Shown here one piece after another: positions 12,898 through 26,600 of a stretch of 64,000 nt of DNA. Location of the stretch: the NCBI GenBank assembly GCA_903813345.2, contig CAIIXF020000001.1:35373366-35437365 (forward strand), written 5' to 3'. Every line of letters begins with the position of its first letter. Within the stretch, counting starts at the first letter, position 1. Made by a program: the position numbers and the translations under genes. The notes under the pieces were generated by a model, which saw only the letters and a program-made list of their open reading frames with translations, was not told the origin of the DNA and did no database searches. This stretch comes from Owenia fusiformis (Eukaryota; Annelida; Polychaeta; Sabellida; Oweniidae).

Positions 12898-13974
12898 TTA
12901 GTCACCGCTTGGATTAATTGTTGCATCCTTTTTTTCATTTGATATTCCATTTTCTGTTGAGTTTGATGTTACCTTGATTTTCTTTATTCGTGTACATATA
13001 TTCCAGGCTAATAATCGGATGTACGCAAGCCGAAATTCTTTACTTTTGAATCCATATATAATAGCATTTGAAAATGAGTTGCAATATATGAAGATTGCTG
13101 AAAATCGATATAAGATTTGAAGCCAGATTGGCGCTGGGTTGTAGTATACTAACATAATGGTCGTGCAGATAAATGGTATGAAACATATCATCAAAACTGC
13201 ATATACCCAAGCGACCATTTTAGTCAATTTAAAATCCTTGCGTTGAGACGGACATGTAGTTCCATTTCCTTGACAACGATGCATTGCATGCTGGATGTAG
13301 ATTTTTTTATGTTGTTGCCAGGCAATTATGAAGATGTAAGCGTAAGCGAGGGTGCTGAGGGTAAGGACACTGAACACATGGAAAGTGAGGAGCAGGAATG
13401 TTCGTCTGTAGACAACTGACCAGAGACACATATCACCTTCATTGTACTGGTAGAATATCTTCATAATGACCACACAAATGACAGTATAGCTCCATATAAG
13501 GGCAATAACGATTTTGATCTTTCCGTCAGAGAACCATTTTGTGTGTAGATATGGTCTACTTATTGATACAAATCTGTCAAGTGTTACCAATAAGAAGTTC
13601 ATCAAGGAAGCTAAGGCGCCAAGAGTTATACATGGAATACATATAAGACATGATATCTTCTCTGCGTTTTTATTTCCAAAATAGTTCACAAGATTTGGCG
13701 CGTAGAATCTAAATGAACATGATAGTAGCGCTAATCCCAATAAAAAATCAGCACATGCGAGGCTAAGGATGAACTTATTAGCACTGGTTTTCCTTAAGCA
13801 TTTAAATTTTACGATACTAACGATTGTTAATAAATTAGTTGATATAATTAGCACTGCGACTATCATACACATTATGATGACGACCCATACAACTTGAGGA
13901 TGTTCCTGATCCATCGATGGTGGAAGTAGACTACCATTACTTCCTGTTGGCTCCAATGTTGTAATTCTGTTCAT
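12898..13974 (-). CDS. Class A (rhodopsin-like) G protein-coupled receptor, orphan
   Basis: A complete single-exon frame of 358 residues, a normal length for a small class A receptor. The start is the first ATG (13,974). A short N-terminus with an Asn-Gly-Ser sequon (N13) is followed by seven hydrophobic spans. Key residues seen: Asn47 in TM1 (STNLLT), Asp76 in TM2 (LACAD), Cys109 or Cys112 paired with Cys183 (extracellular loop disulphide), DRF at 133-135 in place of DRY, CFIP at 264-267 in place of CWxP, and NAIIY at 303-307 in place of NPxxY. A basic tail follows. The overall pattern (LDRFVSISRPY, short loops) resembles the melanocortin/adenosine/amine-like group. The ligand cannot be told from the sequence. 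Gs/Gi/Gq coupling at the plasma membrane is expected for the class. No frameshift or stop, so it looks functional. Confidence 0.9.
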   Translation of the reverse strand: MNRITTLEPTGSNGSLLPPSMDQEHPQVVWVVIIMCMIVAVLIISTNLLTIVSIVKFKCLRKTSANKFILSLACADFLLGLALLSCSFRFYAPNLVNYFGNKNAEKISCLICIPCITLGALASLMNFLLVTLDRFVSISRPYLHTKWFSDGKIKIVIALIWSYTVICVVIMKIFYQYNEGDMCLWSVVYRRTFLLLTFHVFSVLTLSTLAYAYIFIIAWQQHKKIYIQHAMHRCQGNGTTCPSQRKDFKLTKMVAWVYAVLMICFIPFICTTIMLVYYNPAPIWLQILYRFSAIFIYCNSFSNAIIYGFKSKEFRLAYIRLLAWNICTRIKKIKVTSNSTENGISNEKKDATINPSGD

Positions 13975-16383
13975 AATCCTTCAGTACGTTTGACAATATT
14001 AGTTCCTGTTAAATGTCTCTGAACTATGATTCAATTCCAATAGGTTCTGTCCTTCTGGGTTAAGAGCTGTTTATCGAATCCAATTAGTTAAAGTTGGATG
14101 TATTCTTTCAGCAATAATTTCTCTTCTAGAAAAAATATATGTTTAACATTATCTGATAATAGTACTTTCCATTAAAGCAATCCTCTTTGAAAAAACTCCG
14201 CTAACATTATTTGGTTGAATCAGTTATAACTTCATAAATTAGTTGAAAAACATGTTTTCCCAATCACTTAGTCAATAGGTAGGGTTACCGATTATGTAAC
14301 ATTGTAGCTAATGCTCTTCTCTCATTTTTCTCAATCAAAATAATAGCAAGCTAGTAAAGCACCTTGTTTGAATTTTATTAATACATGTATAAGGTACATG
14401 TATAAGGTGTATATATCAACAATGATGCCAAAAGAGAAAGTAAAAACCAATGTCGCTCCTATATTTTATCCTTTAATTCACAATTATCTCAAACTATGAT
14501 ACTTATTGGTTGAAAACAATATAACTGTTATTCAGAAAAATTCCAGATTTGTTGAATATTGATTGGTACCTGCATTAGTGAGGAATTGCTATCTGTCTCC
14601 TAAACTGATTATCCGGCCATTAACGTTATTGAAATAGGTGTTCTATTATCATAAACATTAATCTCCCGACTGTTACGAGATTAAAGTTTCATGGAAGACG
14701 TGCAGGTAGCGAACTTCACTTGACTTCAAAGTCGGTTGTATAGTTTCTCTTAAAAGGGAGGTTCAGCTACAGGTTTTTAAGAGAATCAGTAAATATGAAT
14801 GCGTAAAATTATGTCCCTCCCAGAATTAGTTATCCCTTTGGAGTATAAACTTGCCTGATAGAGTATAATAGTATAAGGAAAATAGTTGTCATCAGGAAAA
14901 CACAATCAGTGGCACAGTAATCCATGGGGGTCATAAATAAGCTCCAATACAAGCATACATTTAAGGATACATAATAACATTCTTATATTAAATAACAGCC
15001 AAGGCTAGGCTAAGCAATAACACACCTCATAAATATCATCATAAGTGTCCATGGTCTAATTGGCCTCCATGTTGAATATAGGTTAATGAGTTAAGATGTA
15101 CTTTGGGAGTTCACAGTCAGCTGCTTACGTTTCTGTGAGATTCGTAAATGTATTCAGTTAAGTGAGGAATTAATTTGACTGATGCTTCCGATCCCAGTTT
15201 GTCCATAAATGAGAGATAATACCTCATTGAATATGTTGAATGAACTAAACCAATGCACTCATCTACTCCATTGGTCATTACCAAAGAAACATACTATTAC
15301 GTAATAGAGAATATGTGTTTTATTCATAGGGAAATGTAAATAATTTATGCAATCAATTAAACAAAGTTAGATTTTCAAATTCTCAAATATTTCTCTCTTA
15401 ATTACAATACAAAAATACATTTATTACAATACAAAAAACTGATTTGATGGATTGCAATAGAATGCGCAGGATTTCATAGATATACACTCCCCTCCAAAAG
15501 TTTGGCAAACCTGATTCCCCATTGTAAAATGTATTTCAAAAAGCTTGTTTATGTTTTTATTTGAATTCCCTCAAATACAATAGATCGACAGTCTATGGGT
15601 TAATTTGCTAATTTTTTAAAAATGGGCTTTGATTGAATATAGGAGATGATGCTGTGCCATACTTATGATGGGGGGGGGGATGTATTATCACTTTTGTATG
15701 GGCAATGCATGTTATTCTAAATGGATTACTTAAAGGAATAAAACTTCATTGCATAGGTAAATTATATTTTTTCAATACTTTAATGACCACCTTGTAATGT
15801 CACACCCATTACTAACTACCTGGTACACTACTTTCACCACTTAAACACTCTACCCTACAACGTGACAACATTTAAAAGGAATACAGGTTACAGTCTGAGA
15901 CTAACATACCCTTTTATATTTGTCTCAGCTGCAGTGAAGTTGCAAAAGGAGGAGTTTATTTCCATGTTTCTGGGGTAAACTAGATTTTGCATATCTCGTG
16001 CATGTGTGATCGAGGTAGGGTAGAGCGTTAAAATTCACCATTTAAAAATACTGAGTTGCCAAATGCACACTGTATATCTATTATGACCTCTGGGTTTGAT
16101 TAGAAATTCTGAACATGTCAAGAGGCATCTTCAACATAACATTTTCAAAAATTTCTCTCCTGGTTTTCATACATAACAAAATACATGTAGTGCTATATTG
16201 GCCTTTTTGAAGTCTTCACATTTAAATATCCCAATTAAGCATGTACTAAACCAGTAGTTTTACAAGAAAGTGTCAACTGGCATACATGACAAGAGTGTAT
16301 GCATGTGTACTTGTACTAGGTGTTTGGACTTACAATATGCACCAATCACTAACACAAGGCAATATCTTATTAGCATTATCCTG
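13975..16383. other. No gene seen
   Basis: Intergenic AT-rich DNA upstream of the GPCR. A short ACATGTATAAGGT duplication lies at about 14,384-14,408 and a G9 run at about 15,671. No exon or long element could be supported. Confidence 0.4.
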
Positions 16384-16385
16384 TA

Positions 16386-16472
16386 CAGTAGAACACCACA
16401 CAAGTGGAACACCTCACAAGTGGAACACTTTTTTGTGGTCTCAAGTGTATTCTACATTCACAGGTTCTACTG
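16386..16472. mobile_element. Mariner/Tc1-type MITE, 87 bp
   Basis: Ends CAGTAGAAC and GTTCTACTG are exact inverted copies, flanked on both sides by TA (16,384-16,385 and 16,473-16,474). TA duplication is the hallmark of Tc1/mariner insertion. The interior holds short direct copies of CAAGTGGAACAC. A related element lies at 21,416. Confidence 0.7.
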
Positions 16473-17659
16473 TAATGTATATACTTAATGGTTACTCTTA
16501 TATTACAACTTAGCAGTTGATATATGAGAAAAAGGCAATAAGGTAGATAAAGACTGCTCGAACTTTTCCCTTCAGAGTATACTCATTAATCTCTAATCCT
16601 TATTCACATTACTTATGCAAGTGAAAAAGTAACTTTCTGAATAATTTCAATTTAATACATCACTTTAGAGCTGAATTCTATAAGTGAATCATCTTAACCT
16701 CAATTACTGGATTAGACACTAAAACTAATTAATAAAATAATCCAAAATAGCTAACATTGTAAATGTCATTGACTAAGTACTTCCTTCTTTTCAGTATACA
16801 TAATTGATAAATCATTGCAGAATGCTCATTATATGAGGACATTGTACCGAAAGGAATTCCATGATTAGCCCTTCAGCATAATGCCTTTCAATTCAATGAT
16901 TTTTGGAATTGCAATGCTTTTTGGAATTACGAAATGTACCTAAATTAGCATGTATACTGTGAATGCTATAACATAAGATTAAATCATACACCCCATATAT
17001 ATTACAGCATATATATTTTCATAAAAATATCCAAATAAAACAGGCAAGGTTTCTTTTGTGTAATAAGGCATATCATAAGCTTTCATGTACCTTTTAAGGA
17101 AAATATCCAATAACTGGTAGCTCGTTTCGCTTCATTTCGTACACATAATGCATAGAGATAAAATTTCCTAATTAATAATTTGCTGTGGTTGATGGAGAAA
17201 AATCTTCAATTTACAGAATTATTTTTTCATGAAACAACGAATTCTGTTGCTCTTTTACATCACAATGAGCCTTCAGGTCAAAATGCACTGTTCACTGATA
17301 TATTTGTTTGAACTTATTTTGTAATACAAGGACATGGCCAGGATCTAAAATTAGATGAGGCAGTTTTCTTGATGGAATTCATTTCACACTTATTAGTAGG
17401 AAAAATGTCTGAAATCTACCATATGAGTTATATGGCATTTTGATGAAACAATATCCACCAAAAGGTATTACTTCAAACCATACTTAAACCATAATCACGA
17501 TACGTTATCAAAATTGGACATTGGACAAATATGTCTGTTTACTAAATGATCACTTCAATTGTTTAATGTGCGTCGATAAACAAATTTCAATTAACCCATC
17601 AAGATGTGGCGGTCATAAGACAGTGGGCAATGATATGAGTATTCATATTTTAAATATGA

Positions 17660-18182
17660 ACAAATACGCTCCACTACTCCACTACGTAAAATAACGCATA
17701 AAAATGGTGGCCATTTTTTAAATTGGCCGCCTGGCATCTACTAGCCAGTGTCATAACACAGTTTGGCATGCTTATGACAATATCAAATATGAACCAAATC
17801 GCTTCACTACTTTTCAAGTTACAGCAAAAATCATTTTTCAAGATGGCCACCATGTTAAATATTTAGACTTAAATCTTCATCAATATCCTATATAATTTTT
17901 GCATTTAAAATATATCAATATAATAGTTTTATATAATTATTGTGCCTAACATACAGTAATACTGACACTAATATCGCAGCCATTTTGAAAGTGGTGCAGA
18001 ACGGAACTTGTTATCGAGCAGAATTTGTATGAGGCATACAGACGGGGACATATAAAATATGAAAGATATTGGTCCAACGGTATTTGAGTTAGTGCCCAGA
18101 CAGACGGATTGACATAGAGGCACAGATGTACGTACATACGGAGCCATTCTCTATATCCCTACAGACTTTGTTCAATGGGATA
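17660..18182. repeat. Dispersed AAAATGG-rich/ATGGGATAA element, decayed copy
   Basis: Shares with 37,937-39,187 the motif order AAAATGGTGGCCATTTTT, TATGAACC/ATCGCT, GCCATTTTGAAA, ATTTGAGTTA.TGCCC, a GACGGA tract and the end TTGTTCAATGGGATAA. More diverged and internally shorter than that copy. Confidence 0.65.
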
Positions 18183-19036
18183 ATAATCATTCCTCTACTG
18201 TACATTCGATAATACTACTATCAATTGATATGCATAAAACTAAATATAATACCTTCTAAATATAATGAATAGTAGATGAAACTATTGATATAAAATGCTA
18301 AAATAAACTAAAATGTACTGAATCAACAAATGTTGTTCAATTTGGTCCTCATTATTACTTTGACCTATGCCAGATTGCATTTGAGCAATATTACATGTCT
18401 AATGTCTTACATTTTTGGAATGATTAACACCATCTATTAATAAAAACATTTTCCATGAATACATTTGATTTAGAAATAATTACTAGTCTCACATTTAATG
18501 TAACCACAGTATACTACAGGCTTAAAGGGCCACTATCTGCAATTTTAATCCTCGATGATTTGGACCTCAAAATATTTCTAATTTAATGTTACTTGCACCA
18601 TCAAAATACCTTCTTTTCTATAATTAGTATAATAATTACCAAAATGTTGAAAAACATTATATAATTACATTTCAAAATTGAAATAGGTGAGAGTACTTTA
18701 ATTCAATCTAGAACCTGTCAAGCAATTTTTCAAAGCTTTGGTATTTCCGGAAAAGAAACTTGAACCAAAGTCTATTATGGTGAAACTTTAAGTTGAAAAG
18801 TTCAATCATTGCAAATTAAAATATTTGGGTTATTTAGGATTGAAATGGCCGACATTGGATTTTAAACATACCAAGTCCAAGCTAAAGGCTACACCCTACA
18901 ACTACATTCAATTCTGATGTGCCAAACTGTCTCTGGCTTAAAAAATGCTACATTTCATGTAAACATTTATGTAAAATATCACAGTTGTAAAATATATCCC
19001 CACTTCCTTCATTGCTAGCACATGCTACATCAACAT

Positions 19037-20232
19037 TCACACACTGACACAGGTCCATGTGCAGTATGGCAAGTGATTTTAGACGGTCATATCTTTCACC
19101 ATGAGTTCTTTTTGGCCTTAAATACAGTGGTTTTTATTTAAACAATATGTTTTCTTTCAAGTGAAGTACCCATGATGATAAAAATATCAATCAAACAATT
19201 CGAAAAATTATGAATAGGGACCCCATGTCAACAATTTTTTTTTCAAAATGTTGAACCTATTTACTCAAAAGAGGATCTCCTTTTTCTGATTTTTATTGCA
19301 TGAAAAGATTATTCAAAAAGGGGTCTAAAACTTCTTCAAAAGTAGAATGGTATTGAAAGTCTAATTTTGGAGATATAAATTTTCGATGACCAAAATTATG
19401 CTAAAAATAATGGATAGCACAAGTTTTCCCTATGGGAAAATAACATGGGATACATGGTTTTTAACTTTAACACATTTCAATACCAATCTCCTTTTCAGAA
19501 GTTGTTAAGATAGTCTAGAAGAAACTTTCAGTATGGTTAAATTGAGAAAAACAAGATCCTCTTTTTAGAAAATAAGCCTACATTTTTTAAAAAGTGCCAA
19601 GGTGGGGTCTTAAATCATAATTTTTCAGAGAGTTGGATTGATATTTTATTTATTTATTTATTATCATGAGGACTTCACTTGAAAGAAAACATATTGTTTT
19701 AATAATAAAGGACCCACTGTCCTGTGCTCACACAGTGTTTTGTGCAGCCAATGATCACTGACTTTATACATGAGAAAGTTCCCTGAAATGACAAAGTCCT
19801 ACTTTTTGTCAAACTTTATAGAGTAAACATCAAAAACTGTAATTTCAAGAGCTTTGAAATTTTCAGAGAACATAAGTTGCATGTACAGCAACTACTACAA
19901 GTTATTTGAAAAATTTGACTTTTGACATCAAAATCAGCAATTTCTCGGAAACCGGGCGAACTTGGGAAATTACGATGATAGGTCAAATAGGCATTATGGA
20001 AATGCATAAAATGAATGTGGATATGACTCAATCCGAATAGCAGTTTTAATTTGTGCGGCCCATGTTGACTGACAGACGGACCAATCGAAGGACGGACGCC
20101 TGGTCAATCCCATAGGCTCACTGTGTGAGCCAAAAACCACTGTATTTATGGCCAGAAAGTACTCATGGTGAAAGATATGACTGTCTAAAATCACTTGCCA
20201 TACTGCACATGGACCTTTTGTCACTCTTCATA
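19037..20232. repeat. ~1.2-kb imperfect palindromic element
   Basis: About 85 bases at 19,049-19,135 (beginning GGTCCATGTGCAGTATGGCA) are inverted at 20,135-20,216. A second, inner inverted pair is 19,140-19,190 against 19,670-19,707. The region between carries a motif (GACCAAAAT, later ATGGATAGCA) also seen near 40.5 kb and 58.5 kb, plus a short GACGGACG tract. It lies just downstream of the dehydrogenase gene. Confidence 0.7.
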
Positions 20233-20522
20233 TGGGGCTTCCAGTAGGCTGGGTACATGGGTACTAACCAGTCCTCACCATACCCTCAAGCTCACTAATA
20301 CATATGGCCCCATTCCCTAGCTGTAATACCACCCTGTTGAGCAAACTCATGGGGTATGGTTAGTACCAGAGATGCATCCCTACTTCAGTCAACATTATCT
20401 TTGTCACATCCCCAGCTATAAGTGTTCTCTTACATAAAAATAGGGTTGACCAATTGACAAAGCCAAGCTCGTGCAGAGTGTACACAATTGGCCTCTTATA
20501 GAAATAATATGCATACTATGTA

Positions 20523-20674
20523 TTAGTTCAAGCTGACTTCTTCAAATTCACTGTCAGTTCTAAACTTTGTTAATTTCTTGCTAAGCTTCCAAACTTCAGA
20601 TTGGAGGTCTGTATCATATGCTTCAGTACCAGCTCTTTCCTCATGGCCATCGCGGAAATATTTTCCTGACACAC
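20523..20674 (-). CDS. SDR exon 6 with stop
   Basis: After TTATTTCCAG it encodes VSGKYFRDGHEERAG to EEVSLN and TAA. GKYF.D and the LWK/VWKLSKK helix match the family C-terminus. It is separated from exon 5 by a 10.5-kb intron full of insertions. Confidence 0.9.
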
Positions 20675-23600
20675 CTGGAAATAAAAACATTAATCATGAA
20701 ATCGCAATTCAAGACAAAAAGAATTATTATAAGTCTTGTATAAATCAATCCTCTGTATCTACAGGAATCACTTAAACTGGATAGAAGCATTAGCAAATTG
20801 CCATTTCCATTTGTTAGAAAATTGCTGATGGATGTACGAAAGAAGGGATAAATTGACAAAAAGACCTTGGGACAAGCTCACTCTGGGAGCCAAACTCAAT
20901 GCAGAATCATCTTAATTTTACCCATGCCTAAAGAATTTGCTCTCTGAAGTTCAGCATTTAATAACATTCAAAGAAAAATGAATTAAACTTAACAAACAAC
21001 AATGAGAACAATATCACATCAAAACCAAAAAGTAGGTGCAATGTCAAGAAATAATGGTACTTGGTTAGGGAAAACATCACCCTGTATGAATGAAGCATTA
21101 AGTCTTAAGGAAAGCCAATCATATTGACCAGAACCAGAACTTTCAATCTCATCATCCAAAAATGGTTGTGGTAAAGATGTTATTGCATACAACAGGAACA
21201 TTATGTAGTAAGGAAGCAGAAATGAAAAAAGAAGTTGTTATGTAACACAAGTGCTATGTAGCTATGGTAACCACACATGGATTATTAAGAAAACACTGGA
21301 CATGGAATAGGAATCAAATAACCAAAATTTGGTCAGATTCATGAATCTTAAAGCATGTACAGTGTATATGCACTCCATTTATCATCAAGTATAGCCAAAA
21401 CAAATAAAGCATGTACAGTAAAACCTATTTAATAAGTGGAACACCTTTGGTACCTCTAAAAAGAGTTCCAACTGTGAGGTGTTCCACTTGTAGAGGTTCA
21501 TTTAACTTAAGTCAATTGGTCTTGGGACTCTGATGTATTCCACCTTAGGAGGTGTTCCACTTCTAGAGATGTTCCACTTCACAGGTTTCACTGTATATAA
21601 CCATCTTTCAAGACTCATTTTAATGGCACATTAAGAGCACATGTTCATATCTGTCTGGGTTCACTTTCTGACCCTTACATGCTTACTGATTATATTAATA
21701 AAAATAGTCAAACAATTTTCGATCATTTTTCATCAGAAATGTATCAAAATTCTTGAATTTTGAAGTGGGAAAAATTAAAATCCAGTCATTTTTTTATTAC
21801 AGTCATAACAACATTTAATTTCACTATAAGCATGTCCTGAAATCCTGATTCCTTGCTCATTAGTGGATAGAGACAACTGAAATATTTCCCAAATTATTCA
21901 TTATATTTAATGACACCAAATATACTTGACATAAATGGGTGACATTTTAAGCCAGTATATATTCATAATATAAGGTTTACAATAAAGGGCATGTGTTGTC
22001 ACAACTTTTAAGTACAGATTGGGACCTGTCTATGTCACACCCGGTGATCGTGAAAATGGGACGGAGGGGGGGAGCAGGCAATTTCTGCAAGAAAATTCAA
22101 CAAATCTGAGAGATTTATTTTTTCAAGAAAAAGTTTACTATTAAATTGCTGAATTGATAGGCGCACGGTATGGTAAAATATGTTAGGTCTTCTGGGATTT
22201 TTTCTGAAACGATAGGCATCTAAGATATGAGATCTATTAAAAAAGGCGCGAGGCAACCAACAGACACAAATCAACGTTTTAGCTATAAATCAAGCAACAA
22301 TTGTCTACACGACCCGTATTAAATACTTGTAAGTGACGATATCATAACTAAATTAATGCCATTGCTGAATTTATAAAATAAGTTTCAATACGTAAAATAA
22401 AAAATAATCGAAAATAATTATGGGACGGAGGGGGGGAGCAATATGTATCATGTCTTAATACATATTGCTCCCCCCTCCGTCCCAAAATTATTTTCGATTA
22501 TTTTTTATTTCACCTATGGAAACTTATTTTACAAAGTCAGCAATAACATTAATTTTGTGACGATAATGTCACTTACAAGTATTTATTACAGGTCATGTAC
22601 ACCATTGTTGCTTCATTTATAGCAACAAGATTGACTTTTGCACGTTGGTGCGTTGCGCCTTTTTTAATAGATCTTATACCCTAAAAGAGTATCGGTTGAA
22701 AAAAAATCCTAGAATACCTAACATATTTTACAATACCGTGAGCCTATTTATTTTAGCAATTCAATAGTAAACTTCTTCTTTAAAAAATAAATCTTCCAGA
22801 TTTGTTGAAAGGAGTTGGGTAAACAAGGCCATTTTAAGCCCCACCTGATTTTCAAGTTTTCTCTTTATTTTATTAATCTATGTGATATATGTGTTTCAAA
22901 AATGTATGAAAATTTAGGTCAAGGTCATATTCCCCAGGTCAAGGTCAAATGAAAAAATTCATTATTTTCTACCAAAATATACCTTTTTGGTTAAAATATC
23001 ACAAATATCTGTAGGAATTTAGTCTCATAGAGGTTGGAATTACAATATATAGTAAATTGGCAATTTGCCAATAATGAGATATTTATATTAATATATTCCG
23101 CCCTTCCCACGCAACACTGAAAGAGAACAAAAGTACCTAAAATAATGAAAATACTTTATTATTTTTAATTCATTTAAATTCAGAATGTACATTTCATGAT
23201 TTTCCTCTGCCAATATCATATTTTCCCTCAGGATAAAATTCATATTCCATCCCTCCCATTATATAACCTCTATGTATTCAATAGCAATATCACCCAATTC
23301 AATATCGCCCAAATATGACCCAGATAATGTCCTAATATCATAGCAACATCAACCAATTGTCAATCAAATGTCACTCTATATCAATCCAAAATAACCCAAG
23401 TATTGGCCTCATATTATTTAAGTAACAGTCCAATATCAACCCTCTTATTTACCAAATATCACCCAATTATTCTGATTGTAATAATATCCCACTGTAAATC
23501 CAATATCAGCCAAATATGAGCCAAATAATGGACCCAATATGATAGCGATATCACCCCAATATCAATCCAATATCACCCAAATATTGGCCCAATGTGATAG

Positions 23601-26600
23601 CAATATCACCCAAATATCAAGCAAATATTGGCCCAATATCAATCCAATATCACCCAAATATTAGCCCAATATTATAGCAATATCACCCAAATATAAGCCC
23701 AATTCGATAGCAATTTCTGACAAATATCAATCCAATATTAACTTTATATCTGCCCAATTACCAACATATTGCCATTACATAAGCAATATCAAAAAATATA
23801 AGTTCTGATATCAACCTAATATCCCAACAATCTCCTCCCAAATCAAACTTATATTACCTCAATCACTGTGGCTAGTCGATCTATGTGGATGCAGTCAGGC
23901 ACATGTAATGTTTCGTGAGTACCCGCCTCTGTACTTTTCAATGGAAGAATTTTGCACTTCTGTTTAAATAATCTATATTTACTCATCCGTGTATATCATA
24001 CTTCATTGATTTACAAAACCAAAGCTACGCTATAAACACACATTCTCTGATATTTTTACGGAGAATAGATAACTCAAACGAGTTCATTCGACCAGTTTTA
24101 TCATCTCGCTCATAGCTGTGAGAAGGTATGTATAAGTTGCCATAGGTTTACCTTATAATGGGGAATAAAAATTCAAGTAATATAATTATTTCACGTACAC
24201 AAATATGTCTGTGTGAAGTAAAATACAAATACAATGCGTTTTATAATATTTTTGGCGTTATGGTATGAAATATCCGTTTTAAAAAAGCAATTTGATTATG
24301 ATGTATCATGTGGATTAGTAGACGTTCTTAATGGATTCAATGAACAGACTGCCTAGGTTTTAATTGAATCATTTTGAATGTGTGTTTTTTTAATAATTTA
24401 ATCCACAGTGTCCAAGAACAATAAAAATGCTATATTGGAAATTGGAAAGATTCCACTTACCACGATTTCAAAAAAATTGTAAATAGATAATATTATTCTT
24501 GAATTTGGGTCATTTGTTTCAAGGAATCTATAGGCTCGTTCAGCTGAGCTGACAAAATCATCAAGATTTACGGATGGTCTATCTGTTGGCTGCTCATTGT
24601 CACTTTTAAGGAATGTTAATGGCTCTGAAACGTGTAGCCTTGCCCAGGTCGGTATTTAGTTACTTATTTGATATTGAATTAATAGCACCTTGTACAATCC
24701 AAGATCCAATCCGAGATTCCCATAATACCTACGCTACCTAAGGTTATCGCGAAACATTATTAATTGACAAGATCGCATGGACACGACCTTTGACTTCAGT
24801 CTGGTTGACCAATCAAAATGTTATCTGTTCTGATCGAGTGTTTCTTGAGAGTTACAATATATTATGTTATTAAATGTACATTGGAATGTAAGCAGTCATT
24901 AATACATTAATGACTGCTTAATTTAATTAATGGCATTAATGACATCACTGCGATGATTTTTGAATGTTTTGCTAAGTTCCGGTAGTTCCCAGTGTTCCCA
25001 ATATCTCTCACTAGGGTGGCACATGGGGCAGCGTAAAGGGGACAGTCAAACAGAAAATGAGAGATATTTGAAAGTCAATAAGATGATAAGAAAATCGCTG
25101 AGCATTCAAAGCACTAAGACCCATACGAATTCGAGAATGATTGATTGATGATCTGCTTGCCTTTCAGGAAAATAGTGGATTTTTGGGGTTGCAATGGAAT
25201 AGTTTGTATTTGTGTTTGAAAGAGGAAGGTAGCTGATGCTTTTGAGTTCTTTGCTTAGATTGTTCCATTTATTTAAAATATAAGGTAAGAAGGAGGAGGA
25301 GGTCATTTTTAATCGGCATTTGGGTAACCTAAAATCATGGATGTTTCTGAGTAAATATCTTTGTTGGGGGTTTTGGATGAATGGTTGAATCAGGTCACTT
25401 AGGTATTGGTGTGCATTTTTATTAGAAATTTTATGAAACAGGAATAGAGCATGCATTTCTCTTCTTTTCTTTAATGTATCCCAGCCGAGCTCTTTCAAAA
25501 TATTATTGTAGTTAGTGTGTCTATAAGCTCTGGTACATATAATTGCTGCATCCCTCTGAACTTTTTCTAAGATTTTGCTTTGGTTGTCAGTACAGTTATT
25601 GTATATGACATCACAATATTCTAAGACAGATCTTACCATCGAAAAGTAGAGAGTTTCCAAGTGTTTTTTTTATCAAGATTGTATCTAAAAGCTGATATTT
25701 TTATTAGGGATAGGCGCCGATTTGCTTTTGAGGCAAGTTTATTTATATGAGAGTTCCAGTTCATTTTGGACTGAAGAGTTAGCCCTAGGTGACAATCTTT
25801 TCGACATTCCTCAAAATGGTATTGTTTAAAGTTAAATCAGGGTAAAGAAATTTGTTCTTTTTCAGAGTTATGGTCAAAAGTTTTGTCTTATTTGCGTTAA
25901 AAGTAACTTTCCATGTTTTGGACCATGCTTCCAGGCGTGCTAAATCACGTTGTATCTTATTTGTACTGATTAATGGGTCTGATACAATCTCCATTAGAGA
26001 TGTATCATCTGCAAATAAGTTAATATCTGTTTCCATTGATGCTACTATATCATTAATATAAAAAAAGAAATAATAAAGGGCCTAATATAGACCCTTGAGG
26101 AACACCAGCTTCAAACGCCAATCTGATTCGATTCCATCAATAACTACCCGTTGTTTTCTATTTGAAAGGTAACTATCTATCCATTTCATGAGTTGGCCAG
26201 AAATCCAATGCATTTGTAATTTGAAAATAAGACCACGGTGCCAAACTTTATCGAATGCCTTGGAGATATCTAGGAAGTCAAGAAGAATTTATTTTTGATC
26301 ATCTAAACCATTATAGATTTTGTTCACTAAGTTTACTAACTGATTCACAGCTGAGTCAAGTGGTTTGAAACCAGAGCTTTTGAGAGTCGGTATGTTGTTT
26401 ATTAAACAAAATCTATAAATAACATTAAAAACAAGACGCTCAAAAACTTTGGAAATGCAAGAAAGTAATGAAATTGGCCTGTAATTTCCCTTGATTTGTC
26501 TATCATCTTTTTTGAAAATCGGCGAAACATTTGCTTCTTTCAAGGTTGAAGGAAATATTCCAGTTAAAGAGAATGGTTGAAAATACCGCATAAGGATGGT

